64,000 nucleotides of DNA from Rhodococcus sp. P1Y (GCF_003641205.1 NZ_CP032762.1:744001-808000); one strand, 5' to 3'. Positions 10,883-21,478 are shown, numbered from the stretch's first letter. Made by a program: numbers and translations. Notes: generated by a model not told the origin, from the sequence alone.

Positions 10883-11796
10883 CGAGCTGCGGCGCGGGCT
10901 GCAGGCGACGTCGCCAGGTACTCGACGGCCTGTTCGGTCGACCCTTCCTGCGAAGGGTGGTAGCCGCTCTTGAAGTACCGAAGTGATGCTTTCCAGATCG
11001 ACATCGGCCCCGGAAACAGCCCGCGCCTCGCTACACGTCGATAATCACGAACAGACGGCCGACGCTTCTTCGGTGGCAGATGTGCCAGCGTCGGATCCTG
11101 GTCCATCAGGAACCGGACTCCACGAGCCCAGAACCACACGAGCGTGGGTGCAATCGCAACGTACGTTCGGAGCCGGCGAGCGGGACGAACATCGAAATAT
11201 TGCATGACCTCGAACGCGACGGACCGATGCTCGACTTCTTCGGCACCGTGCCAGCGCAGCAGATCCAACATCGTCGGGTCGAATTCCACTGCATCGAGTT
11301 CGCGCGCATTCAGCACCCAGTCACCGAGAAACGCCGTCAGATGCTCGACCGCTGCGATCAATGCGACACGCTCGACAAGGCTGTTTCTGCTGTGGCCACT
11401 GCGGTTGCCGAGGGCTCGTCCGAACAGGAACTGCATCTGCTCGACGTAGGGCTCGACGTCCATGCCGTGTGCGGTCAACGAATCGAGCACTTGTGTATGG
11501 GCAGTCGCGTGCATGGCCTCCTGCCCGATGAACCCGATGACGTCGTCACGGAGTTGTTCGTCGTGAATGAGAGGCAGCGCTTCCTTGAAGGTGCGTACGA
11601 ACCATTCCTCTCCCTCGGGCAGGAGCAGGTGCATCACATTGATCAGGTGCGTGGCCAGCGGGTCATCATCGACATAGTGCAGCGGCAACTTCGTCCAGTC
11701 GAAGGACACGTTTCGTGCTTGGAGCACGACTCGGTCCTCCGCCTCCCCGGCACTGCCGGGCTTGACGGTTGTGTTCGAATCCTCGGGTGAAGACAC
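10879..11796 (-). CDS. PF10118-type predicted metal-dependent hydrolase
   Basis: A 305-residue all-helical protein of the 'predicted metal-dependent hydrolase' family PF10118. Carboxylate and His motifs typical of a di-metal four-helix site are visible: QEAMHATAHTQ and EEVEHRSVAFEV. The chosen start is the GTG at 11796, with GAAGGGA just before it. The frame stays open for a further 40 codons of unlikely sequence. Its stop overlaps the start of the ferredoxin reductase gene, suggesting one enzymatic unit. An oxygenase-like role with that reductase is an inference from the ferritin-like motif and the pairing. The substrate is unknown. Confidence 0.75.
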   Translation of the reverse strand: MSSPEDSNTTVKPGSAGEAEDRVVLQARNVSFDWTKLPLHYVDDDPLATHLINVMHLLLPEGEEWFVRTFKEALPLIHDEQLRDDVIGFIGQEAMHATAHTQVLDSLTAHGMDVEPYVEQMQFLFGRALGNRSGHSRNSLVERVALIAAVEHLTAFLGDWVLNARELDAVEFDPTMLDLLRWHGAEEVEHRSVAFEVMQYFDVRPARRLRTYVAIAPTLVWFWARGVRFLMDQDPTLAHLPPKKRRPSVRDYRRVARRGLFPGPMSIWKASLRYFKSGYHPSQEGSTEQAVEYLATSPAARAAAR

Positions 11797-11962
11797 ACGA
11801 TCCCTTCGTAGTTTCGAGCTGTCACAAACACCGGTCCCGACTCGCCGTTTGTTATCGATCACGGAAACGCTACGCAACGAGGGCACACATGAGCAACCAA
11901 GATCACTCTGGCACACACGTGTGACCTTGGCTATTGTGACGATTCACTGCCCTCGGCCACCT

Positions 11963-12538
11963 CTACCCGTAGGTATCCCGAGGACCGCGACCCTTGATGT
12001 GACGATCGCCCTTGCGCCAACTCTTCGTCGTCGGACCGTGGATCTTCAACGACGTCACGACGCCGTGGCCCACCGCAGCCGCGATCTTGGCCAGGATCTG
12101 AGCCTGCATCAATCGAAGTTGAGTCGCCCAGGCCGTCGACTCGGCGGTCACACTCAGTATGCCGTCCTCCAGCTTCATCGGTAGCGCATGCGACGCGATG
12201 TCCTCGCCCACCACCGTCGGCCACCGTCCGAGGACGGTGCCCTCGGCTACTTTGTCCGACCAACCCCGCTTCTGTGCGATGGATCCGGCGAGCGATCCAA
12301 GAGTCTGAGGATCACGATCGTCCGGGCCTGGACCCGACCATCCGCGTTTTCGTCGCCCACGCAGCGCCCTGACCCCGCCCGACGGCGACGATCTTCCCTG
12401 ACCCACCGACTTTCCGCTGGCCTTGGCTGCGGCCCGTGCGTCTTCGAGCGCGCGTCGAGCAAGATCGATACCCTTCAGCTCCGGCTCCTGCCCAGGGTCG
12501 ACAGATTTGTCGTGAGTTCCGCCGCCGCTCTCGTTCAC
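11963..12538 (-). CDS. DUF721 / DciA-like replication protein
   Basis: A 191-residue member of the DUF721 family. DciA, from this family, loads the replicative helicase in bacteria lacking DnaC. The N-terminal ~85 residues are charged and low-complexity. The conserved part follows: [22 protein letters not shown], then a KH-like section with [17 protein letters not shown]. The GTG start overlaps the recF stop by four bases, fitting a recF-dciA operon. The helicase-loading role is known for the family and is not shown here. Confidence 0.85.
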   Translation of the reverse strand: MNESGGGTHDKSVDPGQEPELKGIDLARRALEDARAAAKASGKSVGQGRSSPSGGVRALRGRRKRGWSGPGPDDRDPQTLGSLAGSIAQKRGWSDKVAEGTVLGRWPTVVGEDIASHALPMKLEDGILSVTAESTAWATQLRLMQAQILAKIAAAVGHGVVTSLKIHGPTTKSWRKGDRHIKGRGPRDTYG

Positions 12539-13755
12539 AGTTCCGCCCCCTCTACACGATCCACTGCCGAGATGGTCGAGATTCTCGCTGAATCATGTTG
12601 TACAGCTTGAACTCCCCAACGTCGAGCGTCCAGTTCGGGCGGAACGTCCTCGGCGACAGCGGCGGTGATCAAGACCTGTTCTGCGTCGGCTGCCACCGCG
12701 GCCAGAGCGCTTCGCCTCTTACGGTCGAGCTCGGCGAACACATCGTCGAGCATGAGGACGGGATCCGTTCCTTCGGCGCGTAGTAGTGCAAACGCGGCAA
12801 GTCGCAGCGACAGCGCGAACGACCACGATTCACCATGGCTTGCAAAGCCTTTCGCCGGCTGATCGCCGAGAACCAATTCGAGGTCGTCCCGGTGCGGACC
12901 GACCAGACACACTCCGCGCTCGATTTCGCGCTGTCTCATCTCGTTGAGTTGATGCAGAAACGCCGCTTCGAGTACTTCCACGTCGTCCGCCTCGGGAGCA
13001 CGGCCGGGGTCTGCGAATTCGGGCGGCAGCGCTTCTCCCAAACTGCTGCGGTATCTCACCGCAGCCGGCCGTGACTCGGGCGCGATGGATGCATAGGAGT
13101 CGGCAATGAACGGAAGCAGTTCGTGCACAAGTCCAATGCGAGAAGCAAGCACATGAGCGCCGTGCGCGGCGAGGTGACCATCCCAGACGTCGAGTGTCGC
13201 AAGAGCGCTCGCGCCGTCGCTCGAGCGCGACCCTCGGCGCAGCGCGCCACCCGCTGTCTTCAGAAGCGCCGATCGCTGACGCAGCACTTTGTCGTAATCG
13301 GCTCGTACCGAAGCCATTCGAGGCCGGCGCGTAGTCAGTAGTTCATCGAGGTAGCGCCTACGATCTCCCGGATCACCGCGTACCAACGACAGATCCTCCG
13401 GTGCGAAGAGAACGCTGTGCAGCACGCCGAGGATCTCCCGCGGTCGTCGCACCGGGGAGCGATTCATCCTCGCCTTGTTGGCTTTTCCCTCGAGCAGCTC
13501 GATGTCGATGGTGAGTTCGCGACCGAGATTGACCACCGACGCACTGGCGAACGCACGATCGGCTCCTGCCCTGATCATCGGTGCATCCGAGGACACTCGA
13601 TGCGAAGAGAGTGTCGACAGGTATCCCAGGGACTCGATCAGATTGGTCTTGCCATGTCCGTTCGGTCCGACGAACACCATCGACCCCGGAGTCAGATCGA
13701 TGGTGACGTCGTCCCACGAGCGAAAATCACGCAGGGTGAAGGAGCGAACGAACAA
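12535..13755 (-). CDS. recF: DNA replication/repair protein RecF
   Basis: SMC-like ATPase of 406 residues that helps RecOR load RecA at gaps. Walker A is [13 protein letters not shown] near residue 32. The signature segment is [17 protein letters not shown], and Walker B is [13 protein letters not shown]. The N-terminus [15 protein letters not shown] is typical. The start is a TTG three bases beyond the gnd stop, the only sensible start for this N-terminus. The gene lies between gnd and the DUF721 gene, as in other actinobacteria, and overlaps the latter by four bases. Confidence 0.95.
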   Translation of the reverse strand: MFVRSFTLRDFRSWDDVTIDLTPGSMVFVGPNGHGKTNLIESLGYLSTLSSHRVSSDAPMIRAGADRAFASASVVNLGRELTIDIELLEGKANKARMNRSPVRRPREILGVLHSVLFAPEDLSLVRGDPGDRRRYLDELLTTRRPRMASVRADYDKVLRQRSALLKTAGGALRRGSRSSDGASALATLDVWDGHLAAHGAHVLASRIGLVHELLPFIADSYASIAPESRPAAVRYRSSLGEALPPEFADPGRAPEADDVEVLEAAFLHQLNEMRQREIERGVCLVGPHRDDLELVLGDQPAKGFASHGESWSFALSLRLAAFALLRAEGTDPVLMLDDVFAELDRKRRSALAAVAADAEQVLITAAVAEDVPPELDARRWGVQAVQHDSARISTISAVDRVEGAEL

Positions 13756-13758
13756 GAT

Positions 13759-14679
13759 CTATTTCTTGGGGTCAGGTGCGCGAAGCGTCTCTTCGGTAGT
13801 CGCGCGTTTGACCGCGTGCCCGCCGAACTGATTCCGCAGGGCGGACACTGCCTTCATTGCGGGAGAATCGTCTTGCCTGGACGCGAACCGTGCGAACAGT
13901 GCCGCGGAGATCACGGGGGCCGGCACCGCGTGCCTGATCGCCTCTTCCACTGTCCATCGTCCCTCGCCGGAATCCTCTGTGTACCCGGAGATTTCACGGA
14001 ATTCTGGATCCTGCGCCAAGGCTTGCACGAGCAGATCGAGCAACCACGATCTGACGACGGTTCCCTTGCTCCACGCCCGCAGAACACCGTGTGTGTCCTC
14101 GACGAGGTCTTCGGCCTCGAGCAGCTCGTAACCTTCGGCGTACGCCTGCATCAGTCCGTATTCGATCCCGTTGTGCACCATCTTGGAGTAGTGGCCTGCA
14201 CCGACCGGCCCCGCATGGACGAATCCGTTGGCGCGCTCGCCCTCGGGCCGCAGAGCATCGAAGATCGGAAGCGCGCGCTCGACGTCGGCAGCGGATCCAC
14301 CGACCATCAGTCCGTAGCCGTTCTCGAGGCCCCAGACCCCACCGGACACGCCTGCATCGATGTATCCGATGCCCTTTTCTGCGAGAAGAGCTGCGTTGGG
14401 GCCGTCGTCGGTGAACCTCGAGTTGCCACCGTCGATCACGAGGTCGCCCTTCTCGAGGGCATCGGCGAGACCGGTGATGGTGCTGCGAGTGATATCACCC
14501 GACGGCACCATGACCCATACGACGCGCGGCGCGGCCAACGCCTGCGCCAGGCCCTCGAGCGACGGTGTGTCCGTCACTTCCGGCCTCGGGTCGTATCCGA
14601 TGACTTCGTGGCCGTGAGCGCGTAGACGCTCACGCATGTTGAAGCCCATTTTTCCGAGTCCGACCAGTCCCAGCTGCAT
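13759..14679 (-). CDS. gnd: 6-phosphogluconate dehydrogenase (decarboxylating), short form
   Basis: A 306-residue dehydrogenase that converts 6-phosphogluconate to ribulose 5-phosphate in the pentose phosphate pathway. It begins with the Rossmann motif GLVGLGKMGFNM and has the substrate-binding segments VIDGGNSRF and DAGVSGGVWGLENG, then the catalytic-Lys region GAGHYSKMVHNGIEYG. At about 300 residues it belongs to the short (YqeC/GndA-like) branch common in actinobacteria, in place of the ~470-residue enterobacterial form. It is located between dnaN and recF, a conserved placement in this group. The cofactor cannot be read confidently. Confidence 0.93.
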   Translation of the reverse strand: MQLGLVGLGKMGFNMRERLRAHGHEVIGYDPRPEVTDTPSLEGLAQALAAPRVVWVMVPSGDITRSTITGLADALEKGDLVIDGGNSRFTDDGPNAALLAEKGIGYIDAGVSGGVWGLENGYGLMVGGSAADVERALPIFDALRPEGERANGFVHAGPVGAGHYSKMVHNGIEYGLMQAYAEGYELLEAEDLVEDTHGVLRAWSKGTVVRSWLLDLLVQALAQDPEFREISGYTEDSGEGRWTVEEAIRHAVPAPVISAALFARFASRQDDSPAMKAVSALRNQFGGHAVKRATTEETLRAPDPKK

Positions 14680-14749
14680 GCGGAGTGTCCTTCTCTAGTG
14701 TGCCGCCGATGGTGAGGGTGAAGCGATCACTCCCACGGTACGTACCCGA

Positions 14750-15934
14750 TCAGCCCGGGAGTCGAACCGGCATCAGCAGATACGTGTACGCACTCTGCGG
14801 TGCCGCGAACTTCCCCGAAGCGTCGGGTACCAATTCATCATCCGTCGTCGGACGCAGAACCGCAGGCCTACTGGGCGTCGTGAATCCGAATGTGACCTTC
14901 TCGCTGTGCAACGACGACAGTCCGTCGATGAGGTAGCCCGGGTTGAAAGCGATGGTCAGTGCCTCGCCCTGGAAGTCGGCCATCAGTGCTTCCTCGGCTC
15001 GACCTGCGTCGTCGCCGCCGGCGGAGAGCAGAACCCCTTCGGAGGAGAACTCGAGCCGAACCTGGGCACCACGCTCGGCAACGAGTGCCACGCGCTTGAT
15101 CGCTTCGACGAGCGGAGCGATCTCGACGACGGCGACGGCCGTGTGCTCGGGAGGGAGCAGCTGACGAAACTTGGGGAAGTCGGCGTCGAGCAGACGTGTT
15201 GTCGTCCGTCGGCCACCGCTGATGATGCCCAGAAGACCGTCCGCACCGACGGACGAGCCCGATCCGAGGGCAAGTTCCACGGGCGAATTGGCATTGCCGG
15301 TCAACGTCTTTGCCGATTCCGACAAGGTTCGAGCCGGAATGAGAACCTCGGTCTTGGTTTCCCCGCCCACCGGCATCCACTCAAGCTCACGCACTGCCAG
15401 ACGGAAGCGGTCGGTTGCTGCCAACACGACGGTCGTCCCGTGAATCTCGACCCGGATCCCGGTCAGCATCGGAAGCGTGTCGTCCTTGCCTGCGGCAACT
15501 GCGACCTGGGCGATGGCCTCGGAGAACACATCCACGGCGACGGAACCCGTTTGTGTCGGCAGTTCGGGAAGCTGGGGATAGTCCTCGACCGGCATCGTCG
15601 GAAGCGAGAATTTTGCGCTACCACACGTGATGAGCACCCGGGTGCCGTCGACACCGACGTCGACGGGCTTGTTCGGCAACGATTTGGTGATGTCGGCGAG
15701 CAACTTGCCCGACACGAGGACTCGGCCCGGCGTCGCGACCTCGGCCGAAACTTTGACCTGAGCCGAAACCTCGTAGTCGAAGCCCGAGACTGTCAGACCG
15801 TTTTCGTCGGCTGCGAGAAGAACACCACCGAGAACCGGCACTGGAGGCCTCGAGGGCAGGCTTCGAGCAACCCAGGCAACGGAATCGGAGAAATCTTCGC
15901 GAGCAACGCGAAACTTCAGACTTCCAAGCTCCAT
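14750..15934 (-). CDS. dnaN: DNA polymerase III sliding clamp (beta subunit)
   Basis: A 394-residue sliding clamp that tethers the replicative polymerase to DNA. It has the three-domain length and starts [19 protein letters not shown]. Conserved clamp segments include [24 protein letters not shown] and, near the C-terminus, [14 protein letters not shown] followed by [10 protein letters not shown]. The last of these helps form the client-binding pocket. The gene lies between the origin region and gnd and is transcribed away from dnaA's end, in the order dnaA-dnaN-gnd-recF. Confidence 0.97.
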   Translation of the reverse strand: MELGSLKFRVAREDFSDSVAWVARSLPSRPPVPVLGGVLLAADENGLTVSGFDYEVSAQVKVSAEVATPGRVLVSGKLLADITKSLPNKPVDVGVDGTRVLITCGSAKFSLPTMPVEDYPQLPELPTQTGSVAVDVFSEAIAQVAVAAGKDDTLPMLTGIRVEIHGTTVVLAATDRFRLAVRELEWMPVGGETKTEVLIPARTLSESAKTLTGNANSPVELALGSGSSVGADGLLGIISGGRRTTTRLLDADFPKFRQLLPPEHTAVAVVEIAPLVEAIKRVALVAERGAQVRLEFSSEGVLLSAGGDDAGRAEEALMADFQGEALTIAFNPGYLIDGLSSLHSEKVTFGFTTPSRPAVLRPTTDDELVPDASGKFAAPQSAYTYLLMPVRLPG

Positions 15935-16493
15935 CGCTCGGTCTTTCCTCTCGTTCGGCAGCGGTCGATCTCGAAGTGGTGGTCTTCGGTGAGCGCCGTG
16001 TGCGCTCGGTTACCGGTGCATCGAAGAGTCTGACACAACCGGCAGATGCACACCGTATGCCCTCGACGACCAACTTGAAAGCCGAACGTCTCCGTTCACA
16101 CGTCGGTTCAGCGCTGTGCGGAGAGGGCTGTGAAGCGATCCTTCCCCAACACCTGTTTTCAAAGAGATTTCTTCAAGGAGAAATTCTCAGTATTAATAGG
16201 TCCTGTGGAATCTGTGTACGCGTGTGATTCTGCCCAGGTCGTCAGGCGTGGTGTCGTGGGGATGAACTCTGCACCAATCGGCGGCAAAGATGGGGCGGCC
16301 TGTGGACCAATGACACTCCGTGCACAGGCGCTCACAATTCATCCCCAGATGTGCGCATCTATCCACATGGTTATCCACAGGTGTGAATCAATGGAGAGAA
16401 GTACAGAAATTGGTCCGAGATCGGCCTAATTTCGTCGGGGTTCGAGAGCACGAAGCAAGTCGGGGCGCGAAAGCAGATGGGCTCGAAAGAGCG
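15935..16493. other. oriC: dnaA-dnaN intergenic part of the origin
   Basis: A 559-base gap without genes. It holds one consensus DnaA box TTATCCACA at 16371-16379 and a near-consensus CTATCCACA at 16359-16367, both on the plus strand and 12 bases apart start to start. Weaker matches are the TGTGGA-type sequences near 16202 and 16299. The 16145-16200 stretch is relatively AT-rich for this genome (…AGAGATTTCTTCAAGGAG…) and may be part of an unwinding element or the dnaN promoter. The assignment is by motif and by position next to dnaA. Confidence 0.7.
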
Positions 16494-16530
16494 TCAGAGG
16501 GCGGGCCGCACGAGCGGCCCGCCCTCTGAC
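16494..16530 (-). terminator. Strong hairpin terminator behind dnaA
   Basis: A perfect 17-bp stem is formed by GTCAGAGGGCGGGCCGC (16494-16510 region) and its complement ending at 16530, around a four-base loop. It starts 20 bases past the dnaA stop codon and probably ends the dnaA transcript before the dnaN promoter. There is only a weak T-tract on the minus strand (CTCTTTC). Confidence 0.8.
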
Positions 16531-16549
16531 GACGTCGTAGATCTTCGCT

Positions 16550-18082
16550 TTATCTCTTCGAGCGCTGTTTGATCCGAGCAGTGAGTTCCTGGACCTGGTC
16601 GTAAACCTTGCGCCGTTCGGTCATCTCTTTGCGAATCTTCTTGTCCGCGTACATCACAGTGGTGTGATCGCGACCGAACGTCTGACCGATCTTCGGCAGC
16701 GAGAGGTCTGTCAACTCGCGGCACAGATACATGGCAATCTGCCTAGCCATGGCGAGCGCACGAGCCTTGCCAGGACCGCGCAGGTCCTCGATGGATGTGT
16801 TGAAGTACTCGGCGGTGACGGCCATGATCGTCGCCGCATTGATCTCGAGGCTCGTCGAATCCGGCATCAAATCGCGTAGGACGACCTCGGCGAGCGTCAG
16901 GTCGAGTGCCTGGCCGTTCAACGAGGCGAATGCGGTGACACGAATGAGCGCACCTTCGAGTTCACGAATATTTCGTTCGATGCGCGACGCGATCAGCTCG
17001 AGCACGTCGTGCGGAACGTCGAGTCGGTCCATCCTCGCCTTCTTGCTCAGAATCGCGATACGCGTTTCGAGCTCCGGCGGCTGGACGTCGGTGATCAGAC
17101 CCCACTCGAACCTCGTACGCAGGCGCTCCTCGAGCGTCGCCAACTGTTTCGGTGGCCGATCGGACGAGACCACGATCTGTTTGTTGGCGTTGTGCAGGGT
17201 GTTGAAGGTGTGGAAGAACTCTTCCTGGATTCCTTCTTTGCCCTCGATGAACTGGATGTCGTCCACCAGAAGTACGTCGGTTTCTCGGTAGCGACGCTTG
17301 AACGCGACCTTACGGTCGTCACGAAGACTGTTGATGAAGTCGTTGGTGAATTCCTCGGTCGAGACGTACTTCACGCGCATACCGGGGAACAGTCGTTGAG
17401 CGTAGTGACCGGCTGCATGAAGCAGGTGTGTCTTGCCGAGTCCCGACGCTCCCCACACGAAGAGCGGGTTGTACGCCCTCGCGGGGGCTTCGGCGATGGC
17501 CACGGCTGCGGCATGCGCGAAACGGTTCGAGGCTCCGATGACGAACGTGTCGAACGTGTACTTGGCATTGAGGCTGCCCGCCCCCGGCGTCGAACTCGAT
17601 GATTCGGGCGGCTTGGTGAAGTAGGTGGGCCACGAGTTCTGGACGCTGGCGAGGGCCTCTCGTTCGTCGTCCACCTCCTCGTAGTCCGCAGTCTCGGAAT
17701 CGGAGGGATCGTCGTCGGTGCTGGTGAGGAAGCGTCGTCGATACGTCGGCGAACTCTGCGGCTCCGGATGAGCTGGACGCTCGGGCTCGATCTTGTCGTC
17801 CTCGGGTGCCGAAATCCGGACGCCGAGACCCTCGACGCCTTGGCCGAGGTGACGTCCAAGTGCATGAAGGATCGGTTCGCGGAGATCGCGTTCGATTGCT
17901 TCCTGAGCAAAAGACGACGGAACAGCGAGAAGTGCGAAGCCTTGCGTCAGGGTGAGGGGCTCGACCAAAGCGAGCCAGGCCTTCTGCCCCTTGGTCAGCG
18001 GTTGCCCGCTGTGCCTGTCGGACGTCAACTCCGTGACAACCTCTGGCCAGACGCGCGCCAGCGCACCCGGATCGTCGTTCAC
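16550..18082 (-). CDS. dnaA: Chromosomal replication initiator DnaA
   Basis: Origin-binding AAA+ initiator, 510 residues from the GTG at 18082, which has GGGAGG four to five bases upstream. An ATG four codons earlier overlaps that Shine-Dalgarno and is unlikely. The order is an N-terminal helicase-loading domain (about 1-95), a variable Asp/Glu/Ser-rich linker to ~170, AAA+ with Walker [18 protein letters not shown] and Walker B LLVDDIQF, and the DNA-binding domain with the signature [15 protein letters not shown]. DnaA boxes on both sides are its targets and probably also autoregulate it. It ends in a strong hairpin. Confidence 0.97.
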   Translation of the reverse strand: MNDDPGALARVWPEVVTELTSDRHSGQPLTKGQKAWLALVEPLTLTQGFALLAVPSSFAQEAIERDLREPILHALGRHLGQGVEGLGVRISAPEDDKIEPERPAHPEPQSSPTYRRRFLTSTDDDPSDSETADYEEVDDEREALASVQNSWPTYFTKPPESSSSTPGAGSLNAKYTFDTFVIGASNRFAHAAAVAIAEAPARAYNPLFVWGASGLGKTHLLHAAGHYAQRLFPGMRVKYVSTEEFTNDFINSLRDDRKVAFKRRYRETDVLLVDDIQFIEGKEGIQEEFFHTFNTLHNANKQIVVSSDRPPKQLATLEERLRTRFEWGLITDVQPPELETRIAILSKKARMDRLDVPHDVLELIASRIERNIRELEGALIRVTAFASLNGQALDLTLAEVVLRDLMPDSTSLEINAATIMAVTAEYFNTSIEDLRGPGKARALAMARQIAMYLCRELTDLSLPKIGQTFGRDHTTVMYADKKIRKEMTERRKVYDQVQELTARIKQRSKR

Positions 18083-18696
18083 GGTGCCTCCCATTCGGAC
18101 TTACAAAGCAAGATAAGTGGACGTACGCGAAATCGGTGTTGCCGAAGTACACGTGTACCGCGCACGGTTCGACTAACGTCCCCGTCGACGAGCGTCGGGG
18201 GAGCCATACCGGATCGGTGCGCATGCGCCCGGTACGAATATGCCACCTGGCGCGTCTTTCCACACAATTATCCACAGGTGTGGATGAACGACATCCGTGT
18301 GACCCAAAACCTTCGTTTTACGAACATCTAGCCGTTCATAAGGGGTTCTACCTGCGGCGTTGTGAGAATCTCAATTCTCGAGCTACGACCGCACCCTGTG
18401 AATGGATCGAAATGTTCGGTCGAAAGTAGTTATCAACATGGCCTCGTCCCCAGCCTTGTGGATGAATGACATCGATGTAGTCTTGATCGAGGCGCGGAGA
18501 CGAGTTTGACCCATCGTTGGTCGATCAGTACTCTCGAACAGTCACCCGAGGCGAGGTGGCCGATGCTTGCTGGCTGCTTACAGTCTGTGTTCTTTCGGGA
18601 TTCTCGCTCTGGGATGTAACTCGAGTTCAACCGAATTCGGTACTGCCATCAGTAGGCGCCAAGATGGGCGTCTACAAATTTCGAGGAGTGTTGACC
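18083..18696. other. oriC: dnaA-rpmH intergenic region with DnaA boxes (origin)
   Basis: This 614-base divergent gap has the densest DnaA boxes. They are TTATCCACA at 18268-18276 (perfect), CTTTCCACA at 18256-18264, TGTGGATGA at 18279-18287 and again at 18457-18465 (both TCATCCACA on the minus strand), and TTATCAACA at 18430-18438. The divergent dnaA and rpmH promoters must also be here. Rightward of 18300 the sequence is AT-richer (TTCGTTTTACGAACATC). Apart from the rpmH leader, no gene is seen. Confidence 0.75.
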
Positions 18697-18840
18697 GTGG
18701 CCAAGGGCAAGCGGACGTTCCAGCCGAACAACCGACGCCGTGCGCGCGTTCACGGCTTCCGTCTCCGGATGCGTACGCGTGCAGGTCGTGCAATCGTTTC
18801 TGCACGTCGCGGCAAGGGCCGCAAGGAACTCACCGCCTAA
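18697..18840 (+). CDS. rpmH: 50S ribosomal protein L34
   Basis: A 47-residue very basic ribosomal protein beginning [20 protein letters not shown] and ending RKELTA, the complete family length. The GTG at 18697 has GAGGAG eight bases upstream. An ATG 33 bases earlier would add a non-conserved extension. It heads the rpmH-rnpA-yidD-yidC-jag cluster, reading away from the origin. Confidence 0.97.
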   Translation: MAKGKRTFQPNNRRRARVHGFRLRMRTRAGRAIVSARRGKGRKELTA

Positions 18841-18871
18841 ATCGTTGTTCTTCTGAGTTACGGAGCTCGGG

Positions 18872-19264
18872 GTGTTACCTGAGCCGCACAGACTGCACCG
18901 CAGCGCGGATTTCTCGCGTGCCGTGCGTCGAGGCCGTCGAATGGGTAGACAAGACTTGGTCGTACATGCGTTCGCGCGTGACGACTCGAGCGCTGTCTTT
19001 TCCATCGGCGAACCGAGATTCGGATTGATCGTGAGCAAAGCTGTCGGGCCGGCGGTAACTCGTCATCGAGTTGCGCGCCGGCTTCGGCATATTTGCAGCC
19101 AGTTGCTCCCCGAAGTGCCGAGCAACACCGATGTCGTGATCAGGGCGTTGCCTGGCGCGGCCGAACTTTCTTCCCAGGATCTGCTTCGTCAGGTTGGATC
19201 CGGACTCAAGAAACTGGGCTTTGTGCACTCCCCCGGCTCGACGGCGTCGAAAGATGCACCTTAA
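18872..19264 (+). CDS. rnpA: Ribonuclease P protein component
   Basis: Protein subunit of RNase P, 130 residues, which assists the RNA subunit in cutting tRNA 5' leaders. It shows LHRSADFSRAVRRGRRMGR, then RFGLIVSKAVGPAVTRHRVARRLRHI, the conserved RNR-type basic helix, and VIRALPGAAELSSQDL. GTG start 31 bases after rpmH. The stop codon is directly followed by the yidD start, so the two are coupled. Confidence 0.95.
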   Translation: MLPEPHRLHRSADFSRAVRRGRRMGRQDLVVHAFARDDSSAVFSIGEPRFGLIVSKAVGPAVTRHRVARRLRHICSQLLPEVPSNTDVVIRALPGAAELSSQDLLRQVGSGLKKLGFVHSPGSTASKDAP

Positions 19265-19603
19265 ATGAAGTTCCTTCGCGTACTGCGTTCGATTCCGGTT
19301 CGAACTCTGGTTTTCTGTATCGAGTTGTATCGAACGTACGTGTCTCCGCTCAGACTGCCGACCTGCAGGTTCTCCCCCACCTGCAGTGAGTATGCGGTCG
19401 ATGCGTTGAAGACCCACGGCGCGATCAAAGGTTCCTTGCTCGCCGTTGCACGGTTACTCAAGTGCGCACCCTGGCACTCTGGTGGGTGGGACCCGGTGCC
19501 CGAGCGTGGTTCGTGGCGTCACCGAACCCACGCCGATGCCGACCAGACTTCGACCGAAGACATCCACTCGTTCGTAAGAGTGGACGAACAGAGGGGTACA
19601 TAG
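19265..19603 (+). CDS. yidD: Membrane protein insertion efficiency factor YidD
   Basis: A 112-residue YidD protein. The conserved domain covers residues 1-80 with the cysteine-containing signature [19 protein letters not shown] and the end motif [14 protein letters not shown]. The remaining ~30 residues are a variable polar tail. It is thought to help the YidC insertase and is encoded between rnpA and yidC, touching the former and 4 bases from the latter. Confidence 0.95.
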   Translation: MKFLRVLRSIPVRTLVFCIELYRTYVSPLRLPTCRFSPTCSEYAVDALKTHGAIKGSLLAVARLLKCAPWHSGGWDPVPERGSWRHRTHADADQTSTEDIHSFVRVDEQRGT

Positions 19604-19607
19604 AGCC

Positions 19608-20696
19608 GTGCTCGATTTCATTTACTATCCGGTCTCCTGGATTCTCTGGGTGTGGCACAAGGTGTTCGGCGCCGTGCTCGGTGCCGACAACGGATTTGCA
19701 TGGGCACTTTCCGTGGTGTTCCTCGTGTTCACCCTGCGTCTGATTCTGTACAAGCCCTTCGTCAAGCAGGTGCGCACCACGCGGCAGATGCAGGAACTGC
19801 AACCGCAGATCAAGGCGCTGCAGAAGAAGTACGGCAAAGACAAGCAACGTATGGCCGTCGAGATGCAGAAACTGCAGAAGGAACACGGCTTCAACCCGAT
19901 CATGGGCTGCCTACCCGTGCTTGCTCAGGCTCCCGTGTTCATCGGTCTGTTCCACGTGCTTCGTTCGTTCAACCGGACCGGCACGGCATACGGACAGCTT
20001 GGCCTCAGTGCCGAGGAAACACGCTCTCTGCCCAACTACGCCTTTTCGGTAGAAGACGTAAACTCTTTCCTCGACGCACGTCTGTTCGGTGCACCGATTT
20101 CCGCCCAGATAACGAGTGCGCAGGATCAGTTGGCGGCGTACGCCAACCCAGAGCTTGGGCTCGGCGTGCCATCGACGTTGACGATCGTCCTCGTAGCGGT
20201 GCCGCTGATGGTAATTGCAGCGATTGCCACGCACATGAACTCGCGCGCGTCGGTTGCACGTCAGAGTGAAGCGGCGGCCGCGAATCCGCAGTCGGCGATC
20301 ATGAACAAGCTCGCCCTGTACGTGTTCCCGCTCGGTGTCCTCGCATTCGGCGCCTTCTTGCCGATCGCCATCCTTCTGTACTGGGTCAGCAACAACGCAT
20401 GGACCTACGGCCAGCAGCACCTCGTCTTCGGCAAGATCGACAAAGAAGAGGCAGCAAAGAAGCAGGTGACGCTCGAGAAGCGAACCGAGAATGCGCCGAA
20501 GCCCGGAGTCAAGCCCGTATCGAAGCCCAAGCCGGGTGCTCGTCCGAAGCTGTCGAAGATGACTCCGACGGATGCAGCGGCGGGCGATGCCTCGAGCGCC
20601 GACACCACCGGTATCACCGGAGCCTCAGGTTCGAACGGCTCCCCGAAGCCGCGGTCGCAGGCCAATCGAAGTAAGCCGAAGCGCAAGCGTCGCTGA
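19608..20696 (+). CDS. yidC: Membrane protein insertase YidC
   Basis: Oxa1/YidC/Alb3 insertase of 362 residues in the short Gram-positive form without the large periplasmic domain. Features are an N-terminal span, a cytoplasmic charged helical hairpin ([20 protein letters not shown]), [16 protein letters not shown], and later spans around [17 protein letters not shown] and [18 protein letters not shown] Lys/Pro/Ser-rich basic tail of about 80 residues follows. Start GTG at 19608. The tail-coding DNA has a decayed partial copy about 4.5 kb downstream (25057-25172), behind the RiPP operon. Confidence 0.96.
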   Translation: MLDFIYYPVSWILWVWHKVFGAVLGADNGFAWALSVVFLVFTLRLILYKPFVKQVRTTRQMQELQPQIKALQKKYGKDKQRMAVEMQKLQKEHGFNPIMGCLPVLAQAPVFIGLFHVLRSFNRTGTAYGQLGLSAEETRSLPNYAFSVEDVNSFLDARLFGAPISAQITSAQDQLAAYANPELGLGVPSTLTIVLVAVPLMVIAAIATHMNSRASVARQSEAAAANPQSAIMNKLALYVFPLGVLAFGAFLPIAILLYWVSNNAWTYGQQHLVFGKIDKEEAAKKQVTLEKRTENAPKPGVKPVSKPKPGARPKLSKMTPTDAAAGDASSADTTGITGASGSNGSPKPRSQANRSKPKRKRR

Positions 20697-20719
20697 CGCC
20701 CGGATATTGAGGACCGAAA

Positions 20720-21364
20720 ATGTCTGCAGAAACTGAAGTAACCAACACGGACAACGCAGTGAGCGCTGGGGATGGAGCGAGTGAAGTCGTGGCAGTCGAG
20801 ACCGACAAGTCGGACGAAGCGTTGAAGGATATCGAGTCGACAGTCGCGGAACCCGATACTGCTGACGCCGAAGAACTCGAGGACGACGACGAGGATTCGG
20901 AAGACTATCTCGTCGAAGAAGGCGAAATCGCCGGTGACTATCTGGAGCAACTCCTCGATGTCCTGGATTTCGACGGCGATATCGACCTGGATGTCGAAGG
21001 CGATCGGGCTGTAGTCAGCATCGACGGTGGGTCGGATCTGGCGAAACTGGTCGGACGCAAGGGTGAGGTCCTCGATGCGTTGCAGGAGTTGACGCGACTG
21101 GCGGTGCAGCAGTCGACTGGTGAGCGCAGCAAGTTGATGTTGGACGTCGCTGGATGGCGTGCCAACCGGCGTAGCGAATTGAGCACTCTCGGAATCGAGG
21201 CCGCGCGTCGCGTTCTCGAGGGTGGTGAGCGTGAGGAGTTGACTCCGATGACACCGTTCGAGCGGAAGATCGTTCACGATGCCGTCGCGAAGATCGATGG
21301 TGTCGACAGCGAAAGTACCGGTGTGGAGCCGTCTCGGCGTGTGGTCGTGGTCAAGACCCCGTAA
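20720..21364 (+). CDS. jag: Jag/KhpB-type KH-R3H RNA-binding protein
   Basis: A 214-residue protein with an acidic N-terminal ~75 residues, a KH-like domain (VSIDGGSDLAKLVGRKGEVLDALQ) and a C-terminal R3H domain (LTPMTPFERKIVHDAV followed by SRRVVVVKTP). The family binds RNA and normally lies between yidC and rsmG. Here rsmG is 5.6 kb further on because the RiPP cassette intervenes. A decayed duplicate of its 3' end is found at 25191-25272. Confidence 0.93.
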   Translation: MSAETEVTNTDNAVSAGDGASEVVAVETDKSDEALKDIESTVAEPDTADAEELEDDDEDSEDYLVEEGEIAGDYLEQLLDVLDFDGDIDLDVEGDRAVVSIDGGSDLAKLVGRKGEVLDALQELTRLAVQQSTGERSKLMLDVAGWRANRRSELSTLGIEAARRVLEGGEREELTPMTPFERKIVHDAVAKIDGVDSESTGVEPSRRVVVVKTP

Positions 21365-21478
21365 CCACTGGGTTAGTGAGCCACAGCGTCGCGAAATCGG
21401 TTGTCCTGTAAGGAATTACGGCGGAGTTTGCGGCGTCGGTCTTACAGGTGCGAACGGAAGTCGTCACTGCGCGAGTCC

